A stretch of DNA of 64,000 nt from Bimastos eiseni (Eukaryota > Annelida > Clitellata > Crassiclitellata > Lumbricidae), in assembly GCA_959347315.1 (NCBI GenBank), contig OY365810.1, positions 27,294,585 through 27,358,584 of the forward strand, read 5' to 3'. Position 1 is the first letter of the stretch. Every line of letters starts with the position of its first letter. The notes beneath the pieces are model-generated. The model saw only the letters and a program-made list of their open reading frames with translations. It was not told where the DNA came from and ran no database searches. This document shows positions 44,720-56,833 of this stretch, in pieces. The translations under genes were made by a program, and so were the position numbers.

Positions 44720-45345
44720 TGTTACCTGCAGACAATGCAAATTGTCTGTAAAGAACTCTACTCGCTGTTGTCCTGGATAGCGAAAGTGCCTGTCTCTCTT
44801 GAAACGTTGCGTCGTCAATGAGATGTCCTGGCAAGGAAGGAGTTTCTCATGGGTCCCACGTGTCTGTGCTGAGATTTTTGTCATAGGTCGGAGAGAACGT
44901 CCCGACTTTCGTTGTTGATCGGGTCCATGGTCTTGAAAGCGAGAGGGATGAATAAGTGCATGGTAGAGAGCAGATGATTTATTATTTTATGTTTGCTGGC
45001 CACTTCTTTCTGGCCACCAGAATGGGGTGAAGGGGTGACCGACAAGTAAGACGCGGTCGTGGTGTCGCTCAAGGCCACGATACAGACATGGCATCGGACG
45101 ATCTGCCATGGGACCAGAGTAAGGTCGTCTGGTATTCTATCGTACGATCTCATTAATCCGCTGGCTCCTTAGTTGACGGAAAGCCTGCACAGACCAAACT
45201 TCAATAGACCAAGTCATTCAGAGATTCATGTCCATGGAGTCTGCCTGGCACCAAGGGCATCTGTGTGGTTCGCACAGAGGTCCCCTGCCGACCGAAACCC
45301 TGATTGCTTCATCATCCAACCTAAGTTTGTAGTTGGCGATGGGCG
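44720..45345 (-). pseudogene. Retroelement polyprotein C-terminal remnant
   Basis: On the minus strand, in order and across frames: LDDEAIRVSVG (usual (L/R)DDEA(L/I)RVAVGLRLG, about 45335), LCEPHRCPWC (usual LC.PH.C.CG, about 45275), DLTLVPWQ (usual DG.TL(I/V)PW..G, about 45120), MHLFIPLAFKTMDPIN (usual H.F.PVA.ETLGP(I/W)N, about 44945), ISAQTRGTHEKLLPCQDISL and TTQRFKR (usual (I/V)...G..RE..FL.QRIS...QR.N, about 44830). These are the C-terminal landmarks of the same element family seen at 20505-20705. No polymerase domain precedes them, and frame changes and stops are frequent. The open frame on the plus strand here (45173-45438) is the antisense shadow of this remnant. Confidence 0.75.
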
Positions 45346-45613
45346 ATGGGCAATGGTCAACACACGGAAAACAACCAACAACCAGTACAAGGCTTACCCT
45401 GTGCCCTGGATCAGGAAGTATGGCTTGAATGAGCTATGGTAGGTATCAGTATTACTATCATAGGGCCTACATATGTAGGGCTAATGCACAAGTGGTATAT
45501 TACTTTTTATTACTCACTTGGAATATGACACCTATTGAAATTCGTCAATCCAGCACAATCAGATTTAAAAAATATATAAAAAACATTTGTTAATTACCCT
45601 TTCTAAATAATTG

Positions 45614-45770
45614 GTGTGTGCACAGACAGCATTAGTTAACTAGCTAAGATAATGATTCATGTTTCAATAGTAAGTACTTGTTGCCCAATATCAAATTGTA
45701 AAGGGTAGGCCCTGTTAGCGGGACCAATCGGTCCCTTAGGGGTTTACTTTCCCTATTATCCCTCTTATTA
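45614..45770 (+). repeat. Dispersed repeat family 3, copy 3
   Basis: TGTGTGCACAGACAGCATTA, GTTAACTAGCTAA, then AAAGGGTAGGCCCTGTTAGC, GGGACC-aatc-GGTCCC (a small hairpin), TTAGGGGTTTACTTTCCC and TATTATCCC. It aligns with 42840-42997. Confidence 0.65.
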
Positions 45771-46266
45771 CAGTTTTTTCATGCATTTTGGTTCTTGCAT
45801 TTAATTTTTTTGAGATTGATAATAGAAACATGTGGTTATGGTAATCACTAGTAGAGAACATATATTAAGTAAAGCAGAGAAGCTGTATTCCCATTGTTTA
45901 GAAAACGCTTAACTGGCTACAATATACTATCCCAAAATACAGTACCTAAAACATGAAATTCATTTCAATTTCAAGAACAAGATTGAGATTTCTACATTTT
46001 CAGAATGGCACGGATTGCTGGTTCTCTAATGAAGACAAACCTCCCAATGTTTGTTCCTAACTTAAGCCAACTATACCACAACAGTAGTTAAACATCTGTT
46101 CATTTAAGTCTGATGAATTACTCCATTCCTGCTCATCACTAAGTTCTTGTTATAGTGGTAAAGCTACTCATGAGAATTCGTGGCAGATTTTAGTGGCATT
46201 GGCATTTAATTTGTGTCTGTTGAATCAGCGCCATTCTCCCATAGTTTATTTCCACCTCTGTCAAAA

Positions 46267-46657
46267 TCAGATTGTTCCACTCTCTTGCACAGATTCAGCA
46301 TCTCTTAAATCTAAGGATGACCAATCCAATTTTGACCCATAATTTAGATGGCAACCTGTTCCCATTAAAGATCTTCTCAGAAATGCCCACATCATGGAAA
46401 ACACGGCGAGGAAGATGGTGGCCACAACTGAGAGAAAAAAGCCAGCCTTATTGAACGCGAGCAATCATCATAAAACAGTGTCGCTCACTGATGAGTTTCA
46501 GCCAACGAACACTAATTTAAGTAGCTTCCCGTCTGAGCGAGAGTTAATCGGTGACATCTACATCATTGCTCGCCTTCAAACTCTGCTCGCTACGATCAGC
46601 CGTGCGGTTGATCCGGCTCCTTGTGAGGGGTGAACGAGAGACCCTGTCATCCATCAT
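46267..46657. other. Possible small gene; coding direction uncertain
   Basis: This stretch is richer in CpG and GC than its surroundings and is open on both strands. On the minus strand a frame MMDDRVSRSPLTRSRINRTA starts at 46657 and ends at 46544. Below it, after a pyrimidine-rich acceptor-like cttttttctctcag (about 46436-46449), the frame reads VVATIFLAVFSMMWAFLRRS, a membrane-helix-like stretch, to a stop at 46267. On the plus strand MENTARKMVATTERKKPALL starts at 46394 in good context and stays open for 79 codons to 46633. Neither product is recognised, and no single intron phase joins the minus pieces convincingly. Confidence 0.2.
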
Positions 46658-46659
46658 CG

Positions 46660-48010
46660 ATCTATTCTTTAATTGGGTCGTTGTCAGTGACAACGTCTTA
46701 TAAGCGGATCTGCTGAGTCAACAGGGAGTGATTTACGTTCTCAGTGACACATAAGCGAGTTTTTAATTTAACATATTTTCACACCCACCCAGCGAACAAT
46801 TCACACGTTCGTGCAAAACACGTCTCGTATTTATGATGACATCAATTGCAAAAGTAGCCTGTTTTATTGAGCATCCATTGTACTATCGTCTTATGCTATA
46901 TTCTATCCAATACAATACCAATCAATACAGCACACTCTGTGACACTGATGCAATCACACATATCCATATTTCCAAATTGGCTGAACACAAAGGGTGACAA
47001 GATGCTTCATTCTTCTGCATTGCCAAACTATATGAGCATTTCCAGCTATAATGTGTTATCAGCTTTTGCCACAGATAAGGTGCACCATTGCACCAAAAAA
47101 TTCCACACCGTGTACTATTGACAGTTGAATTAAAAGCAAAACTCAACTGCATTGGCAAACAACTGCATTGATGCCTTCAATTATATAGCATGATAAATGA
47201 GATTAACTTTCATGTCAGAGTAAATATAATAATTTTATAGTATCTTCTTCTGCGTCAGCATATTGCTTGCCCACTTAAGCTCTAAGTCTATGAAAGCATA
47301 AGTTTCTTGCCAACAATACCTCCCGATTACAACAACTGCTCACAACAATAGCTGCTCCTCATAATACGTGTTCACCACAATATCTTCCAACATGACAATT
47401 ACTGCACGATGATAATTGCTTGCTACAACACTATCTAGCTGATACACACATAAATTTGAGACAACATACTCTATCATATATACATTATACATTACAATAC
47501 AATACAACTATAAGCTGATAATGTCCTCCGTACAATGTTCAGAAGTGAACATTGAAGTCTGACAGCCTTTAACAGCCAGAAGCGGACTGGAAGAGGCAAG
47601 TTTTCAGTTTAGAGTGATAGAGTCTCACTAACAGATTCACTAACATGAGGAGTGTGAGAGTTTCACATGATCATACATATATATGGCTAACAGATTTTGT
47701 AGTAATGCATGGCAGGTCTTTGTTTAAGCATTGATTGAGTCTGAAATGAACATCATAAAAAGCAAATTATTATCTGTTTCATATTGGATTAACTGTGTTT
47801 TCAAAGTTCATGTTGCCTATTATACTCTGTGACTGGAATGGTCTACCGACGTAGGGGATGGTTTTCAATTATATACAGATGGTTCCCACCTGGACAGTGG
47901 ACAGATTTCCAGCTGGACACCATGGATGACAAACAGACCCACCTGTCTGTTGGTTCAAGTGATTCCGGATGCTATGTCGTCTTTCATCATCGGTAAGAAA
48001 CTCTGCTGGA
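46660..48010. other. No recognised gene
   Basis: Ordinary AT-rich sequence. Loose ACAACAACTGCT-type repetition occurs at 47300-47410. Confidence 0.35.
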
Positions 48011-48016
48011 CAGTGA

Positions 48017-48172
48017 GACAACCGGTAATATAACCACTAAAACAATCTCTAAGACAACCACTAAGACAACCAGTAACACAAACACTAAGACAACAGGTAA
48101 GACAACCAGTAAGACAACCGGTTAGACAACCAGTAACACAAACGGTAAGACAACCGGTAAGATAACCGCGTG
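48017..48172 (+). repeat. 12-bp minisatellite (ACAACCAGTAAG)n
   Basis: About 13 units of ACAACC(A/G)(G/C)TAAG, with a 36-bp higher-order pattern in which every third unit reads ACACAAAC. The minus-strand frame encodes a GCLT repeat peptide and is an artefact of the 12-bp period. Confidence 0.9.
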
Positions 48173-48379
48173 CCATCGCGGCTGATTATATTACCCATTG
48201 TTGCTCTTCATCCTCCACTCTACATGCTGCATTACCAGATCTGTGAATAGACAGTCTTCCGTCAACTCTAGTCACAACTCTGCTTTCTGGGCTCTGGATG
48301 CATGCGAATGTTCTGGGTCCAATTATATTCAACATCGTTTAAACGAGCACTGATAGCTCCCTACACTGATTAGTTTCTC

Positions 48380-48430
48380 TGTAGCGATGCTATAAAAATT
48401 TCTAATTACAATCACAATAATAAATAATTA
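48380..48430 (+). mobile_element. Probable retroposon 3' tail
   Basis: GTAGCGATGCTATAAAAATT, TCTAATTACAATCACAATAA and TAAATAA. The ATTACAATYACRATA tail resembles the 3' side of family 2 copy D. Confidence 0.4.
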
Positions 48431-48774
48431 ACAATTTTGTGTGTTGGTCTAAATCCTTGTCCTCGGGGATGTGCACAGAGGAGGCCAACCAGATACAAGC
48501 TTAGGAAGAGTTCTGTTAGATCAAAGACGAATCGAGTCTGTCTAATCTAGATTTAAGAAGGAAAGTCTAAAGTCTAAACGAAAGAAGCCCCTACAAAACT
48601 TCCTCTGATGTTCTTACAGATATAGCACTAGTTCTTGTGCCCATCACTTGTAATCAATGCTTTCATACCCACACAGTTATTTTAGTCAAAGCTCAGCACA
48701 TAGAGATTGTAATTGTAATCTTCAAACTCCTACAATGCCAAGCACAGATCATCAGCTTATTCAAGAGCACTGTT

Positions 48775-49033
<259 letters not shown>

Positions 49034-49039
49034 ATTCGT

Positions 49040-50340
49040 TCTTTAATGAACCACGTAACAATACGCATCTAATTAATTATTTATATATCAAGGCTCTTCA
49101 GATTATCTGTTCTAGTGAATAGTTCTACTATAGTATAGCATAAATAATTAGCTTATCTACCTTCATTTTGAGTGTAAATTTGAGCATCTTGACACCCGTG
49201 TATTCTGAATAAACGAAGTACATTACAATACAATACTTCTTACTTCTTAGTCCAGCATCTCATTGATTAATTATTTTATATATATATCAAAGTATTCGCC
49301 TATACTACCTTCCACGACTTGATTTTGCTTCGTAGTTGATTTGAACTGCTCTCACTTAGGAATCGATGTCACCTTAAGTCATCTTTACTCGTGCCCGTAC
49401 ATCCCCATCTTTCAAAGTCCTTTGTAATGTTGTCAATAACCTCTTATTCGATTTCATAGTCTCTTGTTAAACAACACACACTATGTGATGAAACAAGTTT
49501 CTTTTGGAAGCTGTAACGTTCGACCAACGTCCATAAGAGTCACCTTCATATCCAGAGTCACAACCGCTAAAGATCACCAAACCCCTTCCTGGTCAACTTC
49601 TCACTGCAAAGTCTTAGTTCAATGACTTCTTTAACAAACCAGCGGAACCACGTTACTAAAAAGCATCGACGAATGAAGGTAACGTAATTCTTTATGATCC
49701 TCCATAATAACAAAATCATTCGAACTTAAACCCAATTCAGTTTAACGGTCTTGAGCAAGGAGCTGTCGGTTCTTCATCCACCAATATCGGCAATCAGCTG
49801 TCGCGAGAGCAGTACCCTGTCAATGGCCTCTATGGTTCAATTAGTTCAATGTGCATCCTTCATTTCGTTGCAATGCCTAATAATTTTTTTACAATATGAC
49901 AAATATTTTGCTGTGACTTTATTTACACATCATTGTGAATTAAGTAAACTTATAGAGTTGGAATAATGGGCTTCAAACCGGCACATTCTCAGTTATTTAT
50001 CTAAAGCAGTACTTTTATTGAATGATACATCCATATTTATCTGAAATATCAAACATTCCTCTGCTGGCATTGGATTTCAGCTGAAACAACCCAGAATTAT
50101 TGTTCTCTTTCATATAATTCATGTGTTTCTGACTATTTAAAATACATGATAAATAGTTAAACACAAATAAGAATTGTGGAAATAAAATTTTCAATAATTG
50201 AAACAGCCAATTCAGATTAGCGGATTTAACTACTTCATTATTTGAATTTTCCACATAATATTATACACTTCTCTGGCAATAAACTATCAACACAACACAC
50301 AACACACTACTGACTCAAACGCTCACAGGAAGGTCCAGAC
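49040..50340. other. No recognised gene
   Basis: No TE motif, no convincing exon and short open frames only. Confidence 0.35.
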
Positions 50341-50347
50341 AGCAGCC

Positions 50348-50456
<109 letters not shown>

Positions 50457-50882
50457 AAGACATTATAAGTAGGCCTACATACACCTGGATACAATTCACC
50501 CGAACGACTATCTCAGGAAGGACCTCGTTCTCTGGATCCAAAGCATTACTAAGAGCCGCGTGGAACTACGCACGTCATTCGTTGTCAGGCGAATATTAAA
50601 TTAAAGAAGACAAAGCAACAAATGTGTCACAACATCCATAAAAACGTAAAGGCAGTTGCTCTTTAAACATTAAAGACTGCAATGCAAAGTCGAGGTAAGA
50701 CGCACTTGAACTGCATCTTTACACAGAGGAAGATGAGCTGAACCAAGGTGTGTATACACGTAGGCCCCTACTCTCCTTTGTCGATATTTAGTTCGTTACG
50801 AAATCACGACCCGGGCACCCGTCGGAGCGGATACCCAGGTACCTGACCATGTGGAGCGGGTACCCATTGACAGCCTTATTCG

Positions 50883-51236
50883 TTACACATCTATACATGG
50901 CTGACAATTAGTTACAACAGACACACCAAGATGACCTAGTGCACATCTAAAGCAGATCTGAATGGCTTTGTTAAGGCTGTCCATACTTTTATATAACATT
51001 AAAGCTTTGATTGAGATTCTCCCTCCAAGAGAACAAACAAACGAGTGCATTGTCGACAGCTGTGTTAAAATAGTCGCGTTGTTCATTTTGCAATATAACA
51101 CGTCACGAGCAACCAAAGCCAGCACAGCTTGAGAGTCAACAAATTTCGTTAGAAGTTGCATAAAATGAAAAACAAAAGGCAGGTTTGCAAAAATGGATTT
51201 AATTCTAACGTGTTGGTATGTGATAGTCAGCCACAC
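50883..51236 (-). other. Unassigned 117-codon open frame without an ATG start
   Basis: Open on the minus strand from near 51236 (no ATG at the start) to a TAA at 50883, with the mid-part KMNNATILTQLSTMHSFVCS and end LGVSVVTNCQPCIDV. No splice signals, motif or homologous family could be recognised. It lies 146 bp from the hAT-like element at 51382 and may be chance. Confidence 0.2.
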
Positions 51237-51381
51237 AGAACGATAAACAAGCTCGAAATACGAAAAAGGCCAAGCTTTACATCAACATGGTGATTTTTCT
51301 TCACTCTATTAGCTGAAAGGTTTGGTGTTCAAATCGCCACGACGGCAGACGTTTTTTCGAGGTTTTGGCACCACCTGCACT

Positions 51382-53042
51382 CAGTGGTGGCTCCAGAGGG
51401 GGGGGTCAGGGGGCCATGGCCCCCAAACTGAGCCTCTTGTCCCCCACTACCCCCCCCCCCAATTTTTGACTGATGTAATCTGAAATATGGTATCATTTAG
51501 ATTTGATATTTACTTGCTCAGATATCATGCATGATGAAATTATGAATTATTTTTGACAGTGCATTCTCAAAGGCCCAAAGTACTTACTTGTAAAATGAAA
51601 TCAAAAATTATTTTTTATGAACATTCTCACAGAATAACTTACTTACTTGCTCAGAATTTTTAGTGGTAGATATGGTCAAAAATCAGAAAATGGAAGAGGT
51701 CAAGTTCTCTTAAGTATAAGAAAAAAATAGGTTGAAACACATAAGGTGAGTTACATCCTGTGGTTCAGGGAAGGCAATTCCAGCAGCTTAGTGAAACAAG
51801 ATGGGCTTGCCGTTTTGTTACGGCAAGTAACAAAACGGCAGTGATCAATTAGATGCATTGGTAGCCTATAAGTAATTATGCTAAACGACGATACTGGGGC
51901 AAACGCTGAAAGTGTAGTTGAAGCTTGAAGCTAGAGGCTTATCGTCATTACTGCAGACTTTAAATTTGTGCTATTCTGGGCAAGATACGTATCACTTCGT
52001 TTCCAATCTTCAAGTGTTGACTTATCCGCAGCTCCGGACGTTGCAACGCATTAAACTGGCTCTTTCAAGGAAAATAGAGATGAAACAGAAGTCTTTATAA
52101 ACGCAGAAGAGCAAATAAGGATTGTTAAGTAGACTCAGTATTAACTAAACAATGTGTCCGAATGACCAATCGTTTTTTCTAGCTTGGCAGTTGATGAAAC
52201 TGTGGGACAACGTCCTCCATTGAACACACAAACCATATTTTAGGCAGCAAATTTACAATCCGATCATTGATTGTATCATTTTCGAACTAGATAGACGAAT
52301 CTCTTATTCACGTTCTGCTATGACAGGCATTGATGCCAAAACAAGTCTTTCTTGAATTATGATAGCATTGTGTTTTTGCACTTTTGTATGACATTAGTGT
52401 TGAAGGCCTCAGCCATAAAATTCCCCAAGTTGGGCGCCTGTTAAAGCGTTCACGTTTAAATTATGACCACAATGATGGACCTGGCTTCTTTTCTGGGACC
52501 ATACAAACTTGCTTTTCATGAAATGCACAGACTGTCGAACATAGCCATTGTTTTGCCAGTATAACATCAGCAGCCTGTGCGAAACACTTTTCTGCTCCGA
52601 AATTAATTAGAACATTATCTACTAAGAACTATATCTGATAATCGTCTAAGTAGTCTGACAATGTTATTGATTGAATCTGCTCATGCAGTCTATTACAATG
52701 GCCTCATGCAGTCTATCACAATGGATGCCTTTGTGGGTGAGTTTGACTCTTGACATGACAATCGTATACGGTTTTCATTAAGCGTATGTATTGTGTATAG
52801 TTTATGCTGTACTTCTAAATAAAAGTCATGCAATTCTCCAAAGTGTAATAAACTTGAGGCTGATGATCTGAAGAATTCAGGTTGCTCGATAATACATATA
52901 CATGTATCTGGTCGATGTTACTCAGTGTGGAGCTATACCTAGCACTCTCAGTTTCGAAAAAAATGGGTATCCAATGGGCCCCCCTGTCGGATCCTCGGCC
53001 CCCTCAGGCCTCCCCTGATGAAAAATCCTAGAGCCGCCACTG
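51382..53042. mobile_element. hAT-like element, ~1.66 kb
   Basis: Ends CAGTGGTGGCTCCAGAG and, reversed, CAGTGGCGGCTCTAGGATT are inverted repeats. Both are followed by GC-rich G/C-run subterminal sequence (gggggggtcagggggccatg; atgggcccccctgtcggatc). Flanks cctgcact (51374-51381) and tccgcact (53043-53050) match at 6 of 8, consistent with an eroded 8-bp duplication. The ~1.4-kb interior has no clear transposase motif. It holds a perfect 14-bp hairpin at 51808-51840. Confidence 0.75.
51808..51840. repeat. Perfect 14-bp hairpin inside the hAT-like element
   Basis: TGCCGTTTTGTTAC - ggcaa - GTAACAAAACGGCA. Confidence 0.9.
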
Positions 53043-53050
53043 TCCGCACT

Positions 53051-53890
53051 CATCAATTCTGCTACAATGAGTATACTGATCATGTTTCACCGTCATTGGA
53101 AGATAATACGGTGAGAAAGACGATTGGTAGCCCACTCATATACCGCAAGCCGCAAAATTAAGTCGCTAGCACTTCATACCTATGGAAGGCCCTCGTGACT
53201 AGCTTAACACTTTAACAACAAGCCTGTGCTAAAAGCGACTAGTTCGTCATTATAGTATCAAAGGGCTGCTCCTCTTTGTATCCTTAACTCTAATGCCACT
53301 TTAATGGCAATGCATACAAACATTCCTGTTTGTGCTGGATAAAGAATGGCGAGAGACAAATTTCTACACTTTCTGTACCAGCAATCTAATTACATCGTTA
53401 GTAGAGTCCATCAAAAGATTAATTCACTTGTAACAAGATAGATTTTCAGGTAGCCATTTGCTCAGGTCAACCACTGACACAAATACATAATGACATGCAA
53501 ATAGATGATAAATGACAAGACTTGGACAAAAGAACACACGGAAGGAGTCACTAGAATTGACAAATATTCAGAATCAATAAATATCAGTCATTCATACTCC
53601 TATTCATCATTGAATGGCTCCACACTAGGGTATGACGCCATTTGATGCCTAATCAGCTGTCAATCACTCTATAATTGGTAAATGATCAACAACATATCAT
53701 GTTGAGAAAAAGGATGGACACCTGTTGGATTCATATCGTCTCTGCTGTCATGTAATCATGTCATGTCATGTCGTCTTGACATGTCGTCATGTTTGTGCCT
53801 CAATTGAATATCTTCCAGCCATATAATCAGGATTCTAATGAGTGTCTGCACTCTGCGGCTACAAGCTTGTAACTTAACACTGCATTTGGT
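53051..53890. other. No recognised gene
   Basis: Contains a short TCATG-rich stretch (53745-53795). Otherwise unremarkable. Confidence 0.35.
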
Positions 53891-53894
53891 TGGT

Positions 53895-53986
53895 CAGCTG
53901 TGTAATAACAAAGATCATAAGCGTTGCCCTCCTCCTTTATACAGGCTTGAGACTGGCACTGTCAGAGTGAAAACAGTGGCGCAGTT
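53895..53986 (+). repeat. Dispersed repeat family 1, copy 4
   Basis: AGCTGTGTAATAACAAAGAT, CATAAGCGTTGCCCTCCTCC, TTTATACAGGCTTGAGACTG, GCACTGTCAGAG and AAACAGTGGCG. Confidence 0.7.
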
Positions 53987-54479
53987 AGCACTATATTTAC
54001 TTCTACCGTTTACTTCTACCAGCCACCTTTATTAATTTATCCATTGCTGTTAAAGGGCTTGCAACTTAGAACAGTGTTACCTTGTCTAAATGCCTTTCCA
54101 AAAAGATTGCCAATAACAGTTCAGATGAGAGTTAGTGGAATATTGAACCCGAATGCAGTCTTAGAGTTTCTGACTCAGTCAAAAGTCCCAACAACCAACC
54201 ATGCATACGGCTGGTTAAATGGTCACACAGCAATATCACTCCTGCGCTTCAACTAGCAACAGTGTTTTCCAGATCACAACCCACTCGCCGGCCTCGTATT
54301 CTACCATCGTCTGCCGGTGGCTGGGAGGGGAGGAGCCCAGCCCCTAATGCAATTTTCTTCGTCCAGTGCAAATGACCTCTATAAGATCAGATAACGTGCA
54401 GGGACAACGGAGACGCTGGCCATCTGGTGAATGAAAGGCGCATCAACTGCAGCTGTTCGCAGGCAATTTGCGAATCAAG

Positions 54480-54665
54480 AATCACCCAGGAGGACGAAGA
54501 GGAGGAGTAGGAGGAGAGGAGGAGAAGGAAAAAAAGAGGAGGAGTAGGAGGAGGAAGAGGAAGAAGAGGCATAACAGCAGCAACAACACCAGCAGAGAAG
54601 AAGGATGACCGTAGGTGAATAGAAGCAGGAGGAGGAGGAAGATGTGAGGACGAGCAGGAGACCAA
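54480..54665 (+). repeat. (GGA/AGG)n purine-rich microsatellite
   Basis: AGGAGGAAGAGG-type runs. The Ser/Leu/Phe-rich minus-strand frames over this tract are compositional. Confidence 0.85.
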
Positions 54666-54689
54666 TAGGAAAGATAAAAGAGGGAGGCT

Positions 54690-56830
54690 GCAGAGGGCGG
54701 TGACTGTGACCAACCCCCATCCAGCCGTAACACAGGACGACCATGGAGTCATCTTCTGGTCACAAATGACATGTCTAACATTGGGCAATAGACTCCGTGC
54801 TGCCCATGCTAGCTGCTTCCAATGTTGCTGTAAAGAGCCACCTGCAAGGCTGCAACATGTTAAGAACTAACTCCTCTTGTGAGCATAATTCTTGATCTGC
54901 CTTCATTTCTCAGTCTGTTTATAAACTCGATATCTTGTGTTTTGAGGGAACCAAGTAAATTCTGAGTTCAGGATTGAAGTTCAATTCAAATTAATGTAAA
55001 CTAACGATGTTTTAAGAGCTTCAGAACACATACATATATAGTATATATTTATCTGCTGTTTTGTGCTGCATTGCTTTGAGGAAAAGGTTGACTATCTTTC
55101 GTTTCTGCGCTTCATGCTAAGAATATCATATAGTAAATGGTATACAGTCACGACTAGAAACAATCCATTTCGCACAGCAGTGTAGCTGGATATTGTGTCG
55201 CCAAACCACAATCACCATACAACAATACATGCATATGAGCTGTATGAAGCACATACTTCTGCATTCTGATACTTTGGACTACTAGAGTGTCCAATGGCTG
55301 GCTGTCTATGCTTACAAATTTGTGGATATCAGATGGAACAGAAACACACGTCTCCGGTTCTCTGTCTCAGATGTTTGTGAATAAGCTTGGAAGCCCACCC
55401 ACATACCGCGGGAAAAGCTTATGCACGTGGCTTTGGAGTGGTGCCTTAGAAGTTTGGAGATTACTATTGCAATTAATACGATGACAAGATTAAGACAGCA
55501 GGGACCGAGCAGAAAATATTGCAACTCCGTTCTTACATAGTTCTAGTGCATACTTTGTATTTATTTGGCATCACATTTATTGAAATTGGGTATGAATTGA
55601 TGCCTAATGGGCAATTTCAGTTCAAGTATCAGCAATATTATAAACAATTTCTTTCTCTAAACATGCCCACTCTTGTCTTCCAATTTGTTTGACATACTGC
55701 TGAAGAACTTCAGAATTCAACTGAACTTTACAACCGATTTGTCTAGTGGATATAATACAAACCGTTTAAATACAGTCAATTTTATGTCAAGTTTCCAGGG
55801 ACAGCTAAATACTCATTCAAGTCATGCAACGCAGAACTCTCTCCGCATAGCTATGTTCTAGAACCGGGATAAAGAACAAAAAGCCAATTTCGTACAAAAT
55901 TCGAGGCATTGCATAGGCTGAGCCCTGGGACAAATGGACCTTTAGAACTCTCTGATAGCTCCGTGTTGTTATGAGCATCAATCTTATCTACTTAATTCAG
56001 CTGGCAAATTGAAGCAACAAATTACTGGTCATTGGTTCCAAGAATCTGTTCCAATGGAGAGAATGTCACCCAACTTACTGCATAATATGCACCATAGCGT
56101 CTTGCAATATACCACATCGTGGGGTTAATGTGCTCGAACAGATTAGGAAAATATATACATATAAATTAAAGATAAGGAAGTATGATCCCAGAAAGCTGGA
56201 AGGAGAGCAATGCCAAACGCAGTTGTAATGAGATAAACGACCCAATGTACTGTACTGTACATACATACGTCTTTCGAACTGAACTGAGCTTACAATGAAA
56301 CTGCATAGAATAAACTAAATAAGATTAAAGTCTAATCTCAACAGATTGCGCAAACCCATCATCTAACACGAGGTCACTCTCCTACATACCAGGAAACAAA
56401 AAATACACTACTTTGAAATGACCATAGATGGACCAAACTGAGCAGTTTCAGACGCAATCCTGCAAAGTAAACTGGCCACAAAGGATTCTCGCCTACGTAA
56501 GGAGAACAGAAAAGGCATGCTGTAAATATTCGTTAGTCTTAAAATCACATTAGTTTCTAAGTATCTCCAGGAAAAACTACTCCCAGTTAAGTAGTGGATG
56601 GTGATACTGAATGAATACCAGGATTTGAGACGAGATGCATGAAGCCAGACCAAGAAACTGGCACAAAAGAGGATGCTAAATGAAAAAAAGGACGAGACTT
56701 ACCAGAATAATTGCAGGACTAGGTAGACAGCGGAAAATATGGAAGGTAGTAAAGAAAATAAGAAGTTTGGAATTAGAAAATAGTTTAGAAATAGTTTATA
56801 AACAAGGAAGCAAAAAAAAGGTAAGAAAGA
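54690..56830. other. No recognised gene
   Basis: Apart from the diverged family 2 copy at 55376 no feature is recognised. A consensus-like acceptor and donor on the minus strand enclose only 16 nt near 56702-56717, too little to support an exon. Confidence 0.35.
55376..55445 (+). repeat. Dispersed repeat family 2, copy E (diverged)
   Basis: TTTGTGAATAAGCTTGGAAG, then after an insertion CACGTGGCTTTGGAGTGGTG, CCTTAGAAGTTTGGAG. The core order is kept, but similarity is lower than in copies A-D. Confidence 0.4.
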
Positions 56831-56833
56831 TAG

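Noticed and set aside
45173..45438. An attractive plus-strand exon: 88 open codons between a pyrimidine-rich AG acceptor (ggctccttag) and a GTAGGT donor.
   Set aside because: The minus strand of the same interval encodes retroelement landmarks (LDDEAIRVSVG, LCEPHRCPWC) that continue into 44720-45160, so the plus frame is the antisense shadow of a dead retroelement.
54387..54788. A Leu/Ser/Phe-rich 133-codon minus frame resembling a multi-pass membrane protein.
   Set aside because: The hydrophobicity comes from the complement of a GGA-rich microsatellite (TCC/CTC/TTC codons).
56702..56717. A 16-nt micro-exon between a pyrimidine-rich acceptor and GTAAGT on the minus strand.
   Set aside because: It is too short to evaluate by eye. 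Splice-like signals of this quality are expected by chance in 64 kb, and it cannot be linked to a neighbouring exon.
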